From contig NW_003314327.1 in the NCBI RefSeq assembly GCF_000143415.4, positions 458,775-522,774 on the forward strand: a stretch of 64,000 nucleotides of DNA, written 5' to 3'. The position numbers and the translations under genes were made by a program. Below the pieces are notes generated by a model. That model was given only the letters and a program-made list of their open reading frames with translations. It ran no database searches and was not told the origin of the DNA. Shown here piece after piece: positions 43,276 to 56,800 of this stretch (positions are counted from its first letter, which is position 1; each line of letters opens with the position of its first letter). Source of the DNA: Selaginella moellendorffii (Eukaryota > Streptophyta > Lycopodiopsida > Selaginellales > Selaginellaceae).

Positions 43276-46200
43276 GCGTGCTTTTGGATTTGGACAAGGA
43301 AAGCAAACCAAGCTCTGCCAGCGGCGCTTACCAGGTACACAGAGACGCGCTACAGCCATACAGCAAAGAGAGAGGGGGAGTTCTTTGCTTTTGGTTTTTA
43401 AATTCTTTCTCGTGACGCGAAGTCAATCGCGCTACTGACCCGCGAATCGGCAGCAAGGCAGAGCTCTCGGCTGGCAGAGAACATCACAGAATCGCGAAGA
43501 TGGTGAACGAAGAAAAGAAGCGACGATGACTTCAGTGGTTCTCGTTCACGAGAAGACAAGATAGAAAGAAGAAAGGAAGGGTTGGCTTGAGTGTACATTA
43601 TGGCAGTTAGTACTGACTGACAAAATGCCATGGCAATAAAGTTCCAGATTGCAATTGAAATCGCCCATCTCTCTTGTTATATGCTTTGTCTTTTTTTTTT
43701 TTTTTTTTCCCTTCTTTTCATGTGAGGAACTTTTGTTGTGTTGTGTGTGCGAGTCTGCCTGTCCTTCGGTGGTGGTGCCAATGTACCACACAGCTCCCCT
43801 TGGAAAAGGATATGGTCAATGCGCAAAGCGCGTTATCGGCTGTTAGCCTATCGCCTCTTTCGAATCTATTCGATTGTAACTCCAAAAGGAGCCTGTCTGT
43901 CTATTTCTCTCGTAGCATTTTCTTTCACAGGCGACCATTGGAGCATTTACGGAACTTTAACTTGGTTTTTTCTTTTTCTTTTTTTTCTTTCCTTTGTTTC
44001 CATCCTCTTCAATTTTCTTGCAGTTTTTCTCGTTTCTTCGCCTCGCTCGCTAGCTGTAAACTTGCTTGATTGCACTTTGCTCTCCTTTGTCAAAAAGGCA
44101 TACCTGGCTCCCTGCGAGAATGTCCAATGTCCATGTCTCTCTCGCTTCTAGAATGCAAGGAAGAATTAAAAAGAAGAGTTTCCCAGAGGAAGTTTTTTAC
44201 AGAGAAACGAACTCCATTCACAACTAGTCCGCGTGATGCATAAATTCTCTCCCGTCCGTACCTGTCGTACGATCTGTTCACCATGTGAATCCCCGCGAGG
44301 TTTCTCGCAAATCTTGTTTTTTCTTTTGTGGCCACCTTTGATTCGCTTCGTATCTTTGCAACAGCGCCGGTGGCCGTTTGGTGCTTGTCGACGTAGCCAA
44401 AATCCCCAAATCTTTCCATCCGTAAGGATCGGCTGCGTGATTGTCTTTAAAAAACGTAAAATTCCGCGAATCCTTGTCATGCTCTCAAGGCAAAAGCTCG
44501 AGAACCAACACTGGTCAACTGCACTACAAAAACTCCACTGCGGCGATCTCTGCATTACTTCGTTTCACCCAACACAGCAATGTTGTCAAATTTCTTGTTT
44601 TTGTTTAGTTTTCTCACACACACATGTTACACATAGAAAAGGATGCACAAGTCAAACAAAAGTATGATAAGAGTGTGTAACTTTTGATGGTACCGCCCAC
44701 ATTCATAAGCTCGAGCTTGTGCTGCAGACTAGACTGATCCTTGGAAGAGATGCATTTTGCATTTTGCATTCTGCATCTCAGGACAAGATCTGTTTGGTGC
44801 TCATTTTCAATTTCAAGAAACCAAACAGGTTACAAGATCAGGATCAACAGTGTAGTGCACCAACCATGTTCTGGGTGAACCTTCTTGTAAAGCTTTCGTT
44901 TTTTTTCGTTGTTTTAAATGCAATTTGTTTGGAGTGACCATGTGAAAGGAGGGCCTGCCCTGCACAGTGACAAGTTAGAAATGGCTGCGCTCTCATGTGA
45001 CCGTGGCAGCAACAAGCTGCCGTATCTATCACACCATATGTACCAGAGATATTTTTCTCCTTTCTTAGTCTCGAGCAGTCGATACTCGAGAGAAGAGAGA
45101 ATCCAAGAGTTTAACACCACAGGGAGAAACATCACCAGGTTTGACCCCTCGAGAGACTGGAAGGAAAACAAACGCGTAATGTCGGTGTTTGCCTCTCAAC
45201 TCGGTATAATATTCTTGAAAACAGTACATACATCTATATATATCCGGAACGAATAGTCAGAAATTAAAACGACTGACACAGAGGGAAAGAGAGAGACACG
45301 AACAAGACGAAGTTCCCTCATGCTCTTTTCATGTGCTGCTTGTCTGAAATTTTCTTCTGGATCGTCATCTAGCTAAAGATCTTAGACTTGTTTTTCTTTT
45401 TTTTCTTCGCCTCACAATTATATAGGATCCAATCCAATCCAACAAGGCAACATAAACAAGTTGGATATTCCCAAGCTCTCTGAGTTGCTGTTTGCTAAAT
45501 GATTAAAATTCCCATGTTGTGCCATGTTAGATCTAGCCTAGGATGGATACAAGGCATGCATTGCATTCTGATCTAGGGTGTGTGTCCTTGTGGGATTTGC
45601 TGCTCCAGAGTGGGGCCTGGGCTGCTCCCAGTGACATGACACCATTGCGTGCTCCGTTTTGTGCTCTCCCTTTGGTGCCTTGCAGATTAAAACCACGTAA
45701 CGTTCAAACCATCTTCTTCTTCATTTCTTTCCCCTTCCCCAAAGACCTTTTCCCCCTTCAGAAAATACAAAACTTGAGTAACATGGATATGAAGTTTGGG
45801 CATTTGTCTTGCTTGCCTCAAAGTCACCACATCAACAGTGGAGTCACTTGCGAAACAGGAGCGGCGGACCCCAACTGGAGATTGAACCGGGAGCTTAGTA
45901 CTAAAGGATTCGTGGAAACTATGACCCTCCTTTGTACAAAAATCCCTGGTGTCCGAAGGACTTGCTTGCCCAAGTTGGCGCTCCACAGTTGCGGAATTAG
46001 TTTGGGAGCGGGGCCATGCCCCCACAAGTGGGGGTTAAAAGTAACAAGATATTCCCCTTTACCGGGTCCGGGAACTGTGGCAGCATCGCGGGGGAGTGTT
46101 TTTATGATTGTCTTGGCTAGTCTAAGTGGTGGCGGCACATTTGGAAAACATGACGAGGAGCACAATGCCTTTGGCATGATCACCACCACCTTTGTGTTTG

Positions 46201-47218
46201 AACCTGAGCCCGCCCGCCCCCCGCCCGCCATCCAGCTTTTAAAATCACATTTCATGAACAACGGCAGACACCAAGCACGAATGGGGGCTTGTATTTTATC
46301 TGGTTTTGTGCTGCTGGTGGTGGTGCGTGGTGGTGGGTTTTTTTGTTTGATTAGGCCTACTTGATTAGCTTTTGATCAACTTTTGATTTGTGGGTGGAAT
46401 ATTCTGTTGTTGGCGGCAGGAGCAGCAGCAGAGCAGCCAGATGGGTTATAAATGCCAAGCAGGTGAGCCCTATTTAATAGTCTTTGACCCATGCCTCTTT
46501 TTTTTTTTTTTCCTTCAGCCATGCAAGCAAAGCAAGCAAGCAAGCAATGCTACTACAAAACAAGACTACACACAAAACTCTCAGGACAAGTGGACAACAC
46601 ACACAAACGAAGCGCCAAAAAGAGAAAATGAAAATCATCTCATTTCTTGAGCAGAATTAACCAAGACAATGCTGCAGGACACTGACTCTGACTGTCCTGA
46701 ATGAATGGGGTCGCAAATTAGAAGGAGAAGAAGAAAGAAGAAGAAGCTGGGAGGAAGATCACTCCCTTGTGTGTGTCCGTCCGTCCGCCATAGCCAATAA
46801 GAACCCTAAAAACTGGACGGGGGATGGAAGGGAAAATTCCCTCCGTTGGGTTGCCCGGAAGAGACGACTTTGAGGTTTTGTTTGTTGAATCCGTCCGACA
46901 TGCTCAACGGTTGCGGGACCCTCGAATTTTCTCACTCTTCGCGATTTAAATCTCTTTGTTTTTCCTATTTTTTTTTCTCTCTAGCCAGCCAGCCCAGCTC
47001 TGTTCCTGCTAGTAGCCATTTCCCGCTCCTCCTTTTAATTGCTACTCGTCGAAGTGCATAGAAGTAAAGTTTTGCGCTCATTCCCCTCAGAGCTCCAGAC
47101 GAAAAGAGTGTTCTTCTCTTCTGTGCTCGTCCTCCACTGTTCCTTCTCCCTTCTTGTTCGTTGTTCTTGAGGTTCCCCGCTTAATTGGTGCTGGAATTGT
47201 ATCGCGAATCCATCGAGA
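43276..47218. other. 3.9-kb gene-free region upstream of the SHINE gene
   Basis: No convincing gene. It holds the PAF1 3' untranslated region, poly-T/pyrimidine tracts (43690-43710, 43965-43995, 46499-46511), scattered AT- and CT-rich DNA and GC-rich patches near 46210. A 273-codon open frame at 45543-46364 has no recognisable domain and an atypical composition. The end of the interval is the likely promoter and leader of the SHINE gene. Confidence 0.5.
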
Positions 47219-48274
47219 ATGGGGAGGCCGCAGCGGTACCGGGGCGTGAGGCAACGCCACTGGGGCTCTTGGGTCAGCGAGATCCGACACCCTCTGCTGT
47301 AAGCTCCGCCCAAAATCCAGAGTCTTTTCTCTTGTCGCTCGGGGAAGATAGCTGAAGAACAGAGCTTGCATTGTTTCTCTCTCTCTCTCTCTCTCTCTCC
47401 CCCCCTCTCGTCTATTTCACGGCGAAAGAAAGAGAGGAGTGCTTGGTCAATTCCCACTTTAAAAGATGGCCTGCATTGTCCAAGTTAGAATCTAAGAAGG
47501 AACACCTTTTCCCTTACTCTTTGCTTGTCGAGAAGTCTGTAGATCAATCCAGAGTCTAGAGCTCCGCAAGTGTTGATCGATCGGATCTCCATGGTAGACG
47601 AGCAGCGGGCAGGATCATCTTAGATTTTTCTTTCCTTGTCTTGCTGTTCTTGGCGAGGATTGATGGGATTCCTTGAATGCAGGAAGACGAGAGTGTGGCT
47701 GGGCACATTCGAGACCGCCGAGGACGCCGCCCGTGCCTACGACGAGGCCGCCAGATTGATGGGAGGCCCCCGGGCAAGAACGAACTTCCCCTACGATCCC
47801 AATGCGCCGCCACATCCATCCTCCTCGACGCTCCTCTCCACGCTCAGCGCCAAGCTCAATCGATGCTTCTCCTCCTCCTCGTCTTCCTCCTGCTCCACCG
47901 ATCCCCACAAGAAGGATCCTAGGGTTTCGCAATCCCTGACGTGCTTGCGCCTGGATCCCGAGCAATCCAACCTGGGAATCTGGCAGAAGAAATCGGGCAG
48001 GCAGCCCGAATCCAACTGGGTGATGAAGGTACACTTTGGAAGCCAGGGCGGCGGTGGCGTGAGCAGCGACATTGTTCTTCCCACCGATAATCCCGCGCCG
48101 CCACAGCCCATAGAGCACAAGAAGATGAAGAGCGAGGAAGATCTGGCCACCGAGATGATCGAGGAGCTCCTCAACTTCCCGGATTCCTCTTCGCCGTCGT
48201 CGAGCACGAGTTCCTCCGAGGCGAAGAACCCTAATTTTTCTTCCTCCGATCTCCTCCACCATATACTCGTATAG
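47219..48274 (+). CDS. AP2/ERF transcription factor, SHINE/WIN1 clade
   Basis: SHN/WIN1 factors activate cutin and wax genes in angiosperms. Exon 1 is 47219-47298 ([20 protein letters not shown], then EIRHPL); exon 2 is 47683-48274 and starts inside the next Leu codon. The joined AP2 domain has the SHN-type wording: [58 protein letters not shown]. The intron inside the AP2 domain after RHPL is characteristic of SHN genes. The total is 223 residues. The C-terminal half is Ser-rich and acidic ([20 protein letters not shown]), ending [11 protein letters not shown], and probably serves as an activation region. The intron contains a (TC)n microsatellite at about 47373-47401. A cuticle role in this plant is inferred from the clade. 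Confidence 0.9.
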
Positions 48275-48370
48275 AGGATCGAGCAGCGCTGGGCACACGA
48301 TCGAGAGAGATCGCCGGGGCTGCTGATCTGGAGAAAATATTTCTTAGCTTTAGCTATACTATCGGGGCTA

Positions 48371-48380
48371 GAACCCTAAT
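48371..48380. promoter_or_regulatory. Telo-box-like motif before the pyrophosphatase start
   Basis: GAACCCTAAT lies 21 bp upstream of the pyrophosphatase ATG at 48402. Confidence 0.35.
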
Positions 48381-48401
48381 TAATCGTTCTTTGTTCTAGC
48401 A

Positions 48402-49060
48402 ATGGATGCGCGATTCGCGAAGGTTTCTTTCGGATTGTCTGATCTTTTCTTGACCATTTCCTTCGAATCGCAGCTCCCGAGATTCGTGACAGTAGCGATC
48501 GAGGTCCCGCGCGGGAGCTTCGTGAAGCGGCGCGTCGATGGATCCGTGGATTTCATCGCGCCGCTGCCCTGCCCCTTCAATTACGGCTCGGTCTCGTCGA
48601 TCCCAGCTCCCGACGGTAGGGGTAAATCTCCATCGCTTTTGGATCGACTGTTCACGGCAATCCAATCCACAATGCAGGTGATCCACTGGACGCCCTTGTT
48701 CTTGGCGAAATCCTCCCATACAATGCCGCTACCACGCACAGGGTCGTGGGCGTCGTTCGATTCACCGACGCTGGATTCACGGACAACAAGCTCGTTTGCG
48801 TCCAGGCCGATCGAAATCTCAAGCGTAGGAAGGAGGAGCTCCTCTCAATCTCAATGCGCCGCAGGAAGAACTTCAGCGCCGCCGCCAAAGCCATGATCCG
48901 AGAATCCATCGACGACGATCATCTCCGGCTCCTCGATTACTGCTCGCTCACCGCATTCTTCGGAATCTACGCGATTTTCAAGCGGGGGCTCAATGCAGCC
49001 AGGGGCCGCGGCGGCGAGACGGTGTTCCATGGCGTGGAAATCTTCCCTCCATCGCCATAG
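48402..49060 (+). CDS. Soluble inorganic pyrophosphatase (family I), divergent
   Basis: Hydrolyses pyrophosphate to phosphate. Two exons (48402-48615 and 48678-49060) give 198 residues. The family I active-site set is visible: Glu and Lys in IEVPRGSFVKRR, Tyr in PCPFNYGSV, the three Asp of DGDPLDALVLGE, and the Asp/Asp/Lys of VVGVVRFTDAGFTDNKLVCV. Surrounding sequence is unlike the standard plant soluble enzymes. The N-terminus (MDARFAKVSFGLSDLFLTIS) has no obvious transit peptide, and the C-terminus (FFGIYAIFKRGLNAARGRGG, then FHGVEIFPPSP) differs from both the cytosolic plant and bacterial types. The intron interrupts the PDGD motif in phase. Downstream MnSOD follows in the same direction after 93 bp. 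Activity is likely but not certain. Confidence 0.8.
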
Positions 49061-49110
49061 CTTCCTCCTCGCATGACCCGGCACTTGGCGGGATCACGGC
49101 CGTCGGCTAT

Positions 49111-49120
49111 TTTAGGGTTT
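49111..49120. promoter_or_regulatory. Telo-box (reverse) before MnSOD
   Basis: TTTAGGGTTT, the reverse telo-box, lies 34 bp upstream of the MnSOD start at 49154. Confidence 0.35.
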
Positions 49121-49153
49121 TTCTGTTCTGGTGGGAGCATTCTCTCTGGAGCG

Positions 49154-50150
49154 ATGGCGTCCGCGATGACCAGGTTGGGGAGGAGGGGGATTCGCTCCGC
49201 GCGATGGAGCTCCATGGCCGTGGCTGGGCAGCAGAGCAGGGCCAGCCACAGCTTCACGCTCCCGGATTTGGATTACGACTATGGCGAGCTGGAGCCGGCC
49301 ATCAGCGGCGAGATTATGAAGCTCCATCACACTAAGCACCACCAGACTTACATCACGAATTTCGTCAAGGCGCTGGAGCAGCTGGAGCAGGCCGAGAAGG
49401 ATGGGAATGCCGAGGCAATCGTCAAGCTCCAGGGTGCTATCAATTTCAATGGAGGAGGTAAGCGTAGCTTCTGGGCACAGGAATCTCACTTTTCCTTACA
49501 ATCTTCCTTTTGTGTTTTCTTTTTTCTTTTCCTGTCTTTACAGGACATGTGAATCACTCGATCTTCTGGAAGAACCTGGCGCCCTCAAAAGTAAGCTAGA
49601 TCTGCTGGGCACAAAACTTTTCTTCTCTTGTGATTTTTAGAGTGGAGGTGGTGAGCCACCAGAGGGAAAGCTTGCTTCGGCGATCAAGGACCAGTTTGGA
49701 TCGCTGGAGAAACTTATCGCCAAGATGAATGCTGATGGAGCTGCTCTTCAAGGCTCTGGATGGGTGGTATGTGTCTTTCTTTTTTCTTTTATCTTTCATG
49801 AACTCTATGGCTTGATCAGTGGCTGGGACTGAACAAGGATCTCAAACAGCTTGCTGTGCAGACCACTGCGAATCAGGTCTATGACGGCGCGTTGTTTCCA
49901 TTCCTAGATTTCTCTAAACTTTTAAAGTTGCAGGACCCTCTTGCGTCGAAAGGTCTTGTGCCTCTGCTGGGAATTGATGTGTGGGAGCACGCTTATTATC
50001 TCCAGGCATGGACTGATGTAAAATCGATCTAGCTTTCTAACAGTGATGTTTTTTTTTCAGTACAAAAATGTCAAGCCGGACTACCTCAAGAACATCTGGA
50101 AAGTGATAAACTGGAGCGACGTTTCTAGCAGATACGAGGCAAATTTGTAG
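49154..50150 (+). CDS. MSD1: Mitochondrial manganese superoxide dismutase
   Basis: Converts superoxide to hydrogen peroxide and oxygen in the mitochondrial matrix. The leader [20 protein letters not shown] is an Arg/Ser-rich mitochondrial presequence. The mature part begins [20 protein letters not shown]. Metal ligands are all present: His in [13 protein letters not shown], His in [15 protein letters not shown], and Asp and His in [16 protein letters not shown]. Other family blocks are [24 protein letters not shown] and the end [22 protein letters not shown]. About 235 residues, the normal size. Introns are short (for example 49458-49542 and 49591-49640). No defects seen. Confidence 0.94.
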
Positions 50151-50315
50151 GTTTCTCTTGGTTTTCCGAGGTTTGTATCATCACACCAAATAAGGAATGA
50201 GAGTTTCTTCCACACAAGATGCTAATAGAATATTCGGTGAAGACTATAATAATCTTTACTAAGTATTCGAACTCGTGACCTCCTTAGGTACATTTTAGGG
50301 TTCTAGAGAGAAGCA

Positions 50316-52006
<1,691 letters not shown>

Positions 52007-52049
52007 GGAAATTTTTTTCTTCCTTTATGCTAGCTTTTTCTTACAAAGT

Positions 52050-52433
52050 TTATGTCTCGTCTTGGATAAGCTCCTGGATAAAGCTAGGATCCACGTCGAG
52101 GATTGGGTGAGGCTCGAGCTTACAGCGAGAATAAGATTGGGTGCTGTAGATTGCATCGGAGGGGAAGGAGCGAGCCGTGGGCTGGCCATTGGGAGCGATA
52201 AAGTGGTGTGGAATTTCCTCCAGGCTCCGGCTCTCCAGCTCCAACGCCAGGCGGAGCTCCTTTTGGCGGCGGCGCTCCTCGGCCACATCTTTGAGCCTCT
52301 GGCGCTGCGCTCGCTCCATGAGCTGTCGCCTCTTTCGCTGCTGCTTTGCCCATTCCCACTTTGTTATGCCGCCAGGAAATGTTCGAGGGCCCCCGCCCAT
52401 CATCACCACCGCCAATGCAGCCATGGTAGTCAA
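52050..52433 (-). CDS. Small basic protein, unidentified
   Basis: Single-exon frame of 127 residues starting at 52433 with MTTMAALAVVMMGGGPRTFP. The segment GGGPRTFPGGITKWEWAKQQ followed by a long Arg/Lys/Glu-rich helix (RKRRQLMERAQRQRLKDVAE, ERRRQKELRLALELESRSLE) looks like a real conserved protein, with codon bias similar to its neighbours. The C-terminus, LEPHPILDVDPSFIQELIQD, is acidic. I have an impression of similar PRTFPGG..KW motifs in small plant organellar proteins but cannot assign a function. It ends at 52050, 43 bp from the convergent RPT4 stop. Confidence 0.55.
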   Translation of the reverse strand: MTTMAALAVVMMGGGPRTFPGGITKWEWAKQQRKRRQLMERAQRQRLKDVAEERRRQKELRLALELESRSLEEIPHHFIAPNGQPTARSFPSDAIYSTQSYSRCKLEPHPILDVDPSFIQELIQDET

Positions 52434-52721
52434 AACTAGACTTGATTGTGATTAAGAAATATTATAAATTTGAATATTCTAACAAATTTTATCTATCACA
52501 GGTGTCTAATTAGTTGTCTAATTAGTGCAACTCTAAGAAATGAATTTGTGAGGGCCAAGTGTACGGCTACGATGCCGTATACTAATATTAGCGTAGTGGA
52601 TTTTGGTAGCCGTCGGATTGGTTTCAATCCGGACCACTCGCTCTTGTATATAAGCTAGGGTTTTTGGGCTAATTGATATGCACATTTCTGTATTTCCTTT
52701 CCATATTCCATGCACTCACAT

Positions 52722-52739
52722 TGGTGGAGTTGAGGGGCA
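52722..52739 (+). other. Gypsy primer-binding site complementary to tRNA-Ala(TGC)
   Basis: The 18 nt starting TGGTGGAGTTGAGGGG are TGG (complement of the added CCA) plus 15 nt exactly complementary to the 3' end of the tRNA-Ala gene at 29133-29205. The second element's site at about 57899 is diverged at two bases but continues the match two bases further. Confidence 0.85.
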
Positions 52740-52943
52740 CCTTTGATTGTTCCTGGGGAGTGCTTGGATTTGGGATTTCGGTTTAGATCTAGCTTTTGAT
52801 CTAGCTTTTTCCATTTTCTTTCTTTTGTTTTTTCCTTTCAGGATTTTGGTTTAGATCTACCTTTTTGCATTGTCTAGATCTACCATTTCTTTCCAGCTTT
52901 TTGTCATTTCTCTTCTTTTGCTCTTTCTTTTTCATTCATCTTC

Positions 52944-53876
52944 ATGGCTGATCCGCAATCTCCTCCTTTGACTCTAGAGCAGCAGTTGGTTCAATTGCTT
53001 GATGCTATGCGCTTGCAATTGAACAATCAAACTCAGTTGATGGCGGCATTCACGGCACATGGTACAACTCCTCTTGTTTTTGGTGCCAATCCTTGCGTTT
53101 GGCCGGAGTTCTTTCGTGGGAATCCTAGGGATGATGTGTACCATTGGTTCGATCACTTCACGGTGATTGCCACATATCATTCTTGGGATGATGCTCGACG
53201 TTTGCGTGAGTTCCCCACATGTCTCCAAGGGACGGCATTGCAGTGGTACAATGGATTGAGCGCAGCTACTCGTGGCGATTGGAGTGTTCTTCTGGACGTC
53301 TTCAAACGCGCCTTTGGACACGCCGACGATTGTGATGATGCCTTCCAACAATTGCATCGTCTTCGCCAAGGGCCATCTGAGTCGGTGATGCAATTTGGCG
53401 TTCGTTTCCGAAGTCTTTTGCTTCGTGCGGAGCCAAATATGTCGGAGCGGATCAAGCTAGGAATGCTGTGGCCAGCACTTCGTCAAGATCTTGTCGGACT
53501 TGTGCATGCACTTGCTCCTGCCACTCTTGACGATGCTCTTCGCTTGGCACAACGTTATGAGACGTCGCCTCTTCCACTTCTTGCTACACGTCCTTCAGCT
53601 CCACTTCCTATGAGTGATGGTTCTGTTCCCATGGAGGTTGATGCTGCTGCTACTCGAGTCCAAGGACAAGGGCGAGGACGTGGTCGTGGCCGTGACGTTC
53701 GTTGCTGGGCATGTGATGAAGTTGGTCATACTTATCGGCGTTGTCGGCGCTTTCCAGATTGGCGACCTCCATTTCCTGGGTGGAGACCTTGGCGTCAGCA
53801 ACGTCCCGTTGGTGCTGCTGTGGTGGAAGGTTTGGATCCCGAGGTGCATTCGGGAAACGAGGAGTCGCGCAAGTAA
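52944..53876 (+). CDS. Gypsy gag polyprotein
   Basis: 310-residue Gag. The N-terminus is MADPQSPPLTLEQQLVQLLD. The retrotransposon Gag domain has WPEFFRGNPRDDVYHWFDHF, CLQGTALQWYNGLSAATRGD and FKRAFGHADDCDDAFQQLHR, then SVMQFGVRFRSLLLRAEPN. Near the end a GRGRGRGRD stretch precedes one CCHC zinc knuckle, CWACDEVGHTYRRC. The frame is intact to the stop at 53876. The pol frame overlaps the last ~135 nt of gag and lies in the -1 frame relative to it, so expression by ribosomal frameshifting is possible; no slippery site was confirmed. Confidence 0.9.
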   Translation: MADPQSPPLTLEQQLVQLLDAMRLQLNNQTQLMAAFTAHGTTPLVFGANPCVWPEFFRGNPRDDVYHWFDHFTVIATYHSWDDARRLREFPTCLQGTALQWYNGLSAATRGDWSVLLDVFKRAFGHADDCDDAFQQLHRLRQGPSESVMQFGVRFRSLLLRAEPNMSERIKLGMLWPALRQDLVGLVHALAPATLDDALRLAQRYETSPLPLLATRPSAPLPMSDGSVPMEVDAAATRVQGQGRGRGRGRDVRCWACDEVGHTYRRCRRFPDWRPPFPGWRPWRQQRPVGAAVVEGLDPEVHSGNEESRK

Positions 53877-56800
53877 TGGAGGGACCTTGCACGAATAAGT
53901 TAGTGACCCCTCCATCTTTCTTTCGGGAGTATCATCAAGGGGTTCACTCGGCACCGGTTCATCCAGTGTTTACTTTCCAAGCTCGTTTTTATAACAAGAG
54001 GTCTCCTATTCTTCTCTCCGTGTTGGTTGATACAGGTTCGAGTTTATCTTCTATTGCTCGACCTGTTGCCACACGTTGTCGTCTACACTTGCGTCGTGCG
54101 GCAGATCCAGTTTTCATTCTTTACCGCAACGGCCGTATACATGCATGTGCACGAGATGAGGCGGACCTGGTTGTGCGTGTGGGCGATCTCGAGCTTGAGT
54201 TGCAGTCGTTGCGGGTGATGCCGAGTCAAGCTTTTGACCTCATTCTTGGTATGGATTGGTTGCAGCACAATCATGCCAAGTGTGACTTTGAGGCTTCTCC
54301 CCCTTGTCTCATACTTCCTTATGTTTCATCCATTCCTCTCACTTCCGTACCTCTTCGTCCCTCTACTTCTACCTTTGCTTCCATTACTTTTGTTCCCCCA
54401 CTATTTCCTCTTGTGTTTCCATCTTGTTCTACTCTTCCCTTTTCCGATCCCTCCGATGATCTTTGTGTTGCAGCTGTTGACCAGCTCATGAAGGAGTATT
54501 CTGATCTCTTTGAATTTGACCTATCGTCTGGGGCCAAGATTGCCACACGTCATCCCATTCCAACCGGGGATGCTCGTCCAATCAAGGTTCCTGTTCGTCG
54601 TCGGTCACCCAAGGAGATCAAGATTTTACATGCAAACGTCAAGGAGATGTTGGAGAAGGGTGTTATTCGGAAGTCGCGGAGTCCTTGGGCATGTGAACCT
54701 CATCTTGTGATGAAGCCTGATGGGAGTATTCGTTTCTGCATCGACTATCGTCCGTTAAATGAAGTGACGATCCCGGACGTGTACCCTCTTCCTCACACTG
54801 CTGATCTCTTGGATCGTCTGGGGCGAAGTCGTTGGTTCACCAAGCTAGATCTTGCTTCTGGGTATTGGCAAGTACCGATGGCCGAAGAAGATATTCCTAA
54901 GACTGCTTTTCGTACACCATTTGGTTTGTACGAGTTTTTGGTAATGCCGTTTGGTTTGAACAATGCTCCAGCAACTTTTCAGCGGATGATGGACGAGGTT
55001 CTTTGCGATATGCCGGAGGTGACGGCTGACTTCATTGATGATGTCTTGATCCACTCGGAGGGGACGTGGGAGGAGCATGTTCGTGATGTTTGTAAAGTGT
55101 TGGATCGGCTACGTGACGTTGGTTTAAAGTTGAAGCGGTCGAAGTGCGTGTTTGGGTCCAAGGACACAACTTATCTTGGGTACTGTATTTCTCGTGAGGG
55201 TTTGCAAGTTGATCCTGACAAACTTGTGGCTGTTCTAAAGTTCCCTACTCCGAAGTGTGTGAATGATGTGCAACGCTTTTTGGGTAAAGTGCAGTATCTT
55301 GGTCGTTTTGTGGATCATCTTTCCGATCGCACTACACCATTGCGAGCGTTGCTGAAGCCATCAACGTCATCTTTCATCTGGTCTCCCGATTGTGAATGGG
55401 CGTTCGTGAATCTCAAAGAGCTATTGACGACTCTTCCGGTTTTGGCATATCCTGACTACACTCGACCTTTTATTTTGCGCGTGGATGCTTCTGACATTGG
55501 TCTTGGAGGTGTGTTGATGCAAGAGAGCTCGAGTGTGCCTGGTCAGCGCCATTCCATTGCATACATAAGCCGTACATTACAACCAGCGGAGATGAACTAC
55601 TCCACGACGGAGAAGGAGTGTTTAGCAGCAGTCTGGGGTTTCGAGAAACTTCATGCATATCTACATGGTTCTCGGACGTTACTTGAAGGTGACCATGCTG
55701 CTGTTACTTCATTATTGAAGCGGAAGAACCTGGTTGGTCGTACGGCTCGATGGGCTTTGAAGCTTCAGATATATGATTTCGATGTTGTTCATCGCCCAGG
55801 GAGTTCTATGGCTGATGCTGATGCCCTTTCTCGAGCTCCTCTTCCTTCTCCACTCACTTCTCATGTTTCTGACGAACCTGTTGTTCCAGCATCTGTGGAT
55901 TTTCTAGATGAGGATTCTGTGCCGTCGGCGGTTGCTGTCCTTGACGTTCAGTGTCCACAGGGCGTAGAGCAAGATCTACCTTCTCTTGATGAGGTTCGCG
56001 AGGCTCAAAAAATTGAGCCGTGGATTCGAAGGCTTCGAGATGGGTTTGAGAATCCTGCATCACTTGCTGATGACTTGCCTTTTCGGCATTTACATTCTCA
56101 ATATCGCCTTGAAGATGGCCTTCTTTATTTTGTGGGGACGGATCCTGATGATCATTTACGGCTGGTGGTGCCTTCGGTGTTTATTCCGCGGTTTCTCCAT
56201 GCCTACCATGATTCTCCTATTCTAGGTGGGCATATGGGACATCGTCGTGTGACCGAGAAGCTGCGTAGATCTTTCTATTGGCCAGAGATGCGACGTGATA
56301 TTATCCGGTATGTGCGTAGCTGCGTTTGGTGCCAAGCTCGTAATACTCCCCCTTGTGCTGCGGAAGGACGGTTGGAGTCAATTGCAGTTTCTCGTCCGTT
56401 TGAGTTGGTGGCGTTTGATCTTATGGGACTTTTCCGCGATCGACTGCTGGCAATGAGTATGTTATTATTGCTTCTGACTACTTGACTCGTTGGGTGGAAG
56501 TTGGTGCTCTTGCTAGTGCCTCTGCAACTGCTGTTGGATACTTCCTCCTCAATCGAGTGGTGTTCCAGCATTTTTGTCCAGAGTGGATTCTTTCGGATAA
56601 TGGTCCTGCATTTATGGCTGAGGTATTTCATGTTTTGACATCTCGGTTGGGGATACGCCACACTTTTACGAGTGCTTATCATCCACAATCAGACGGTCTG
56701 GTGGAACGGCTCGTTCGGACATTTAAAGGGATGATTGCGAAGTATGTGAACTTTCAACATTCGGATTGGGATGGTTATTTGCCGTCTCTTCGGTATGCCT

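Noticed and set aside
45543-46364. 273-codon open frame on plus, in the gene-free region
   Set aside because: No recognisable domain, mixed composition, no splice structure, and a competing frame on the other strand. Length alone is not enough.
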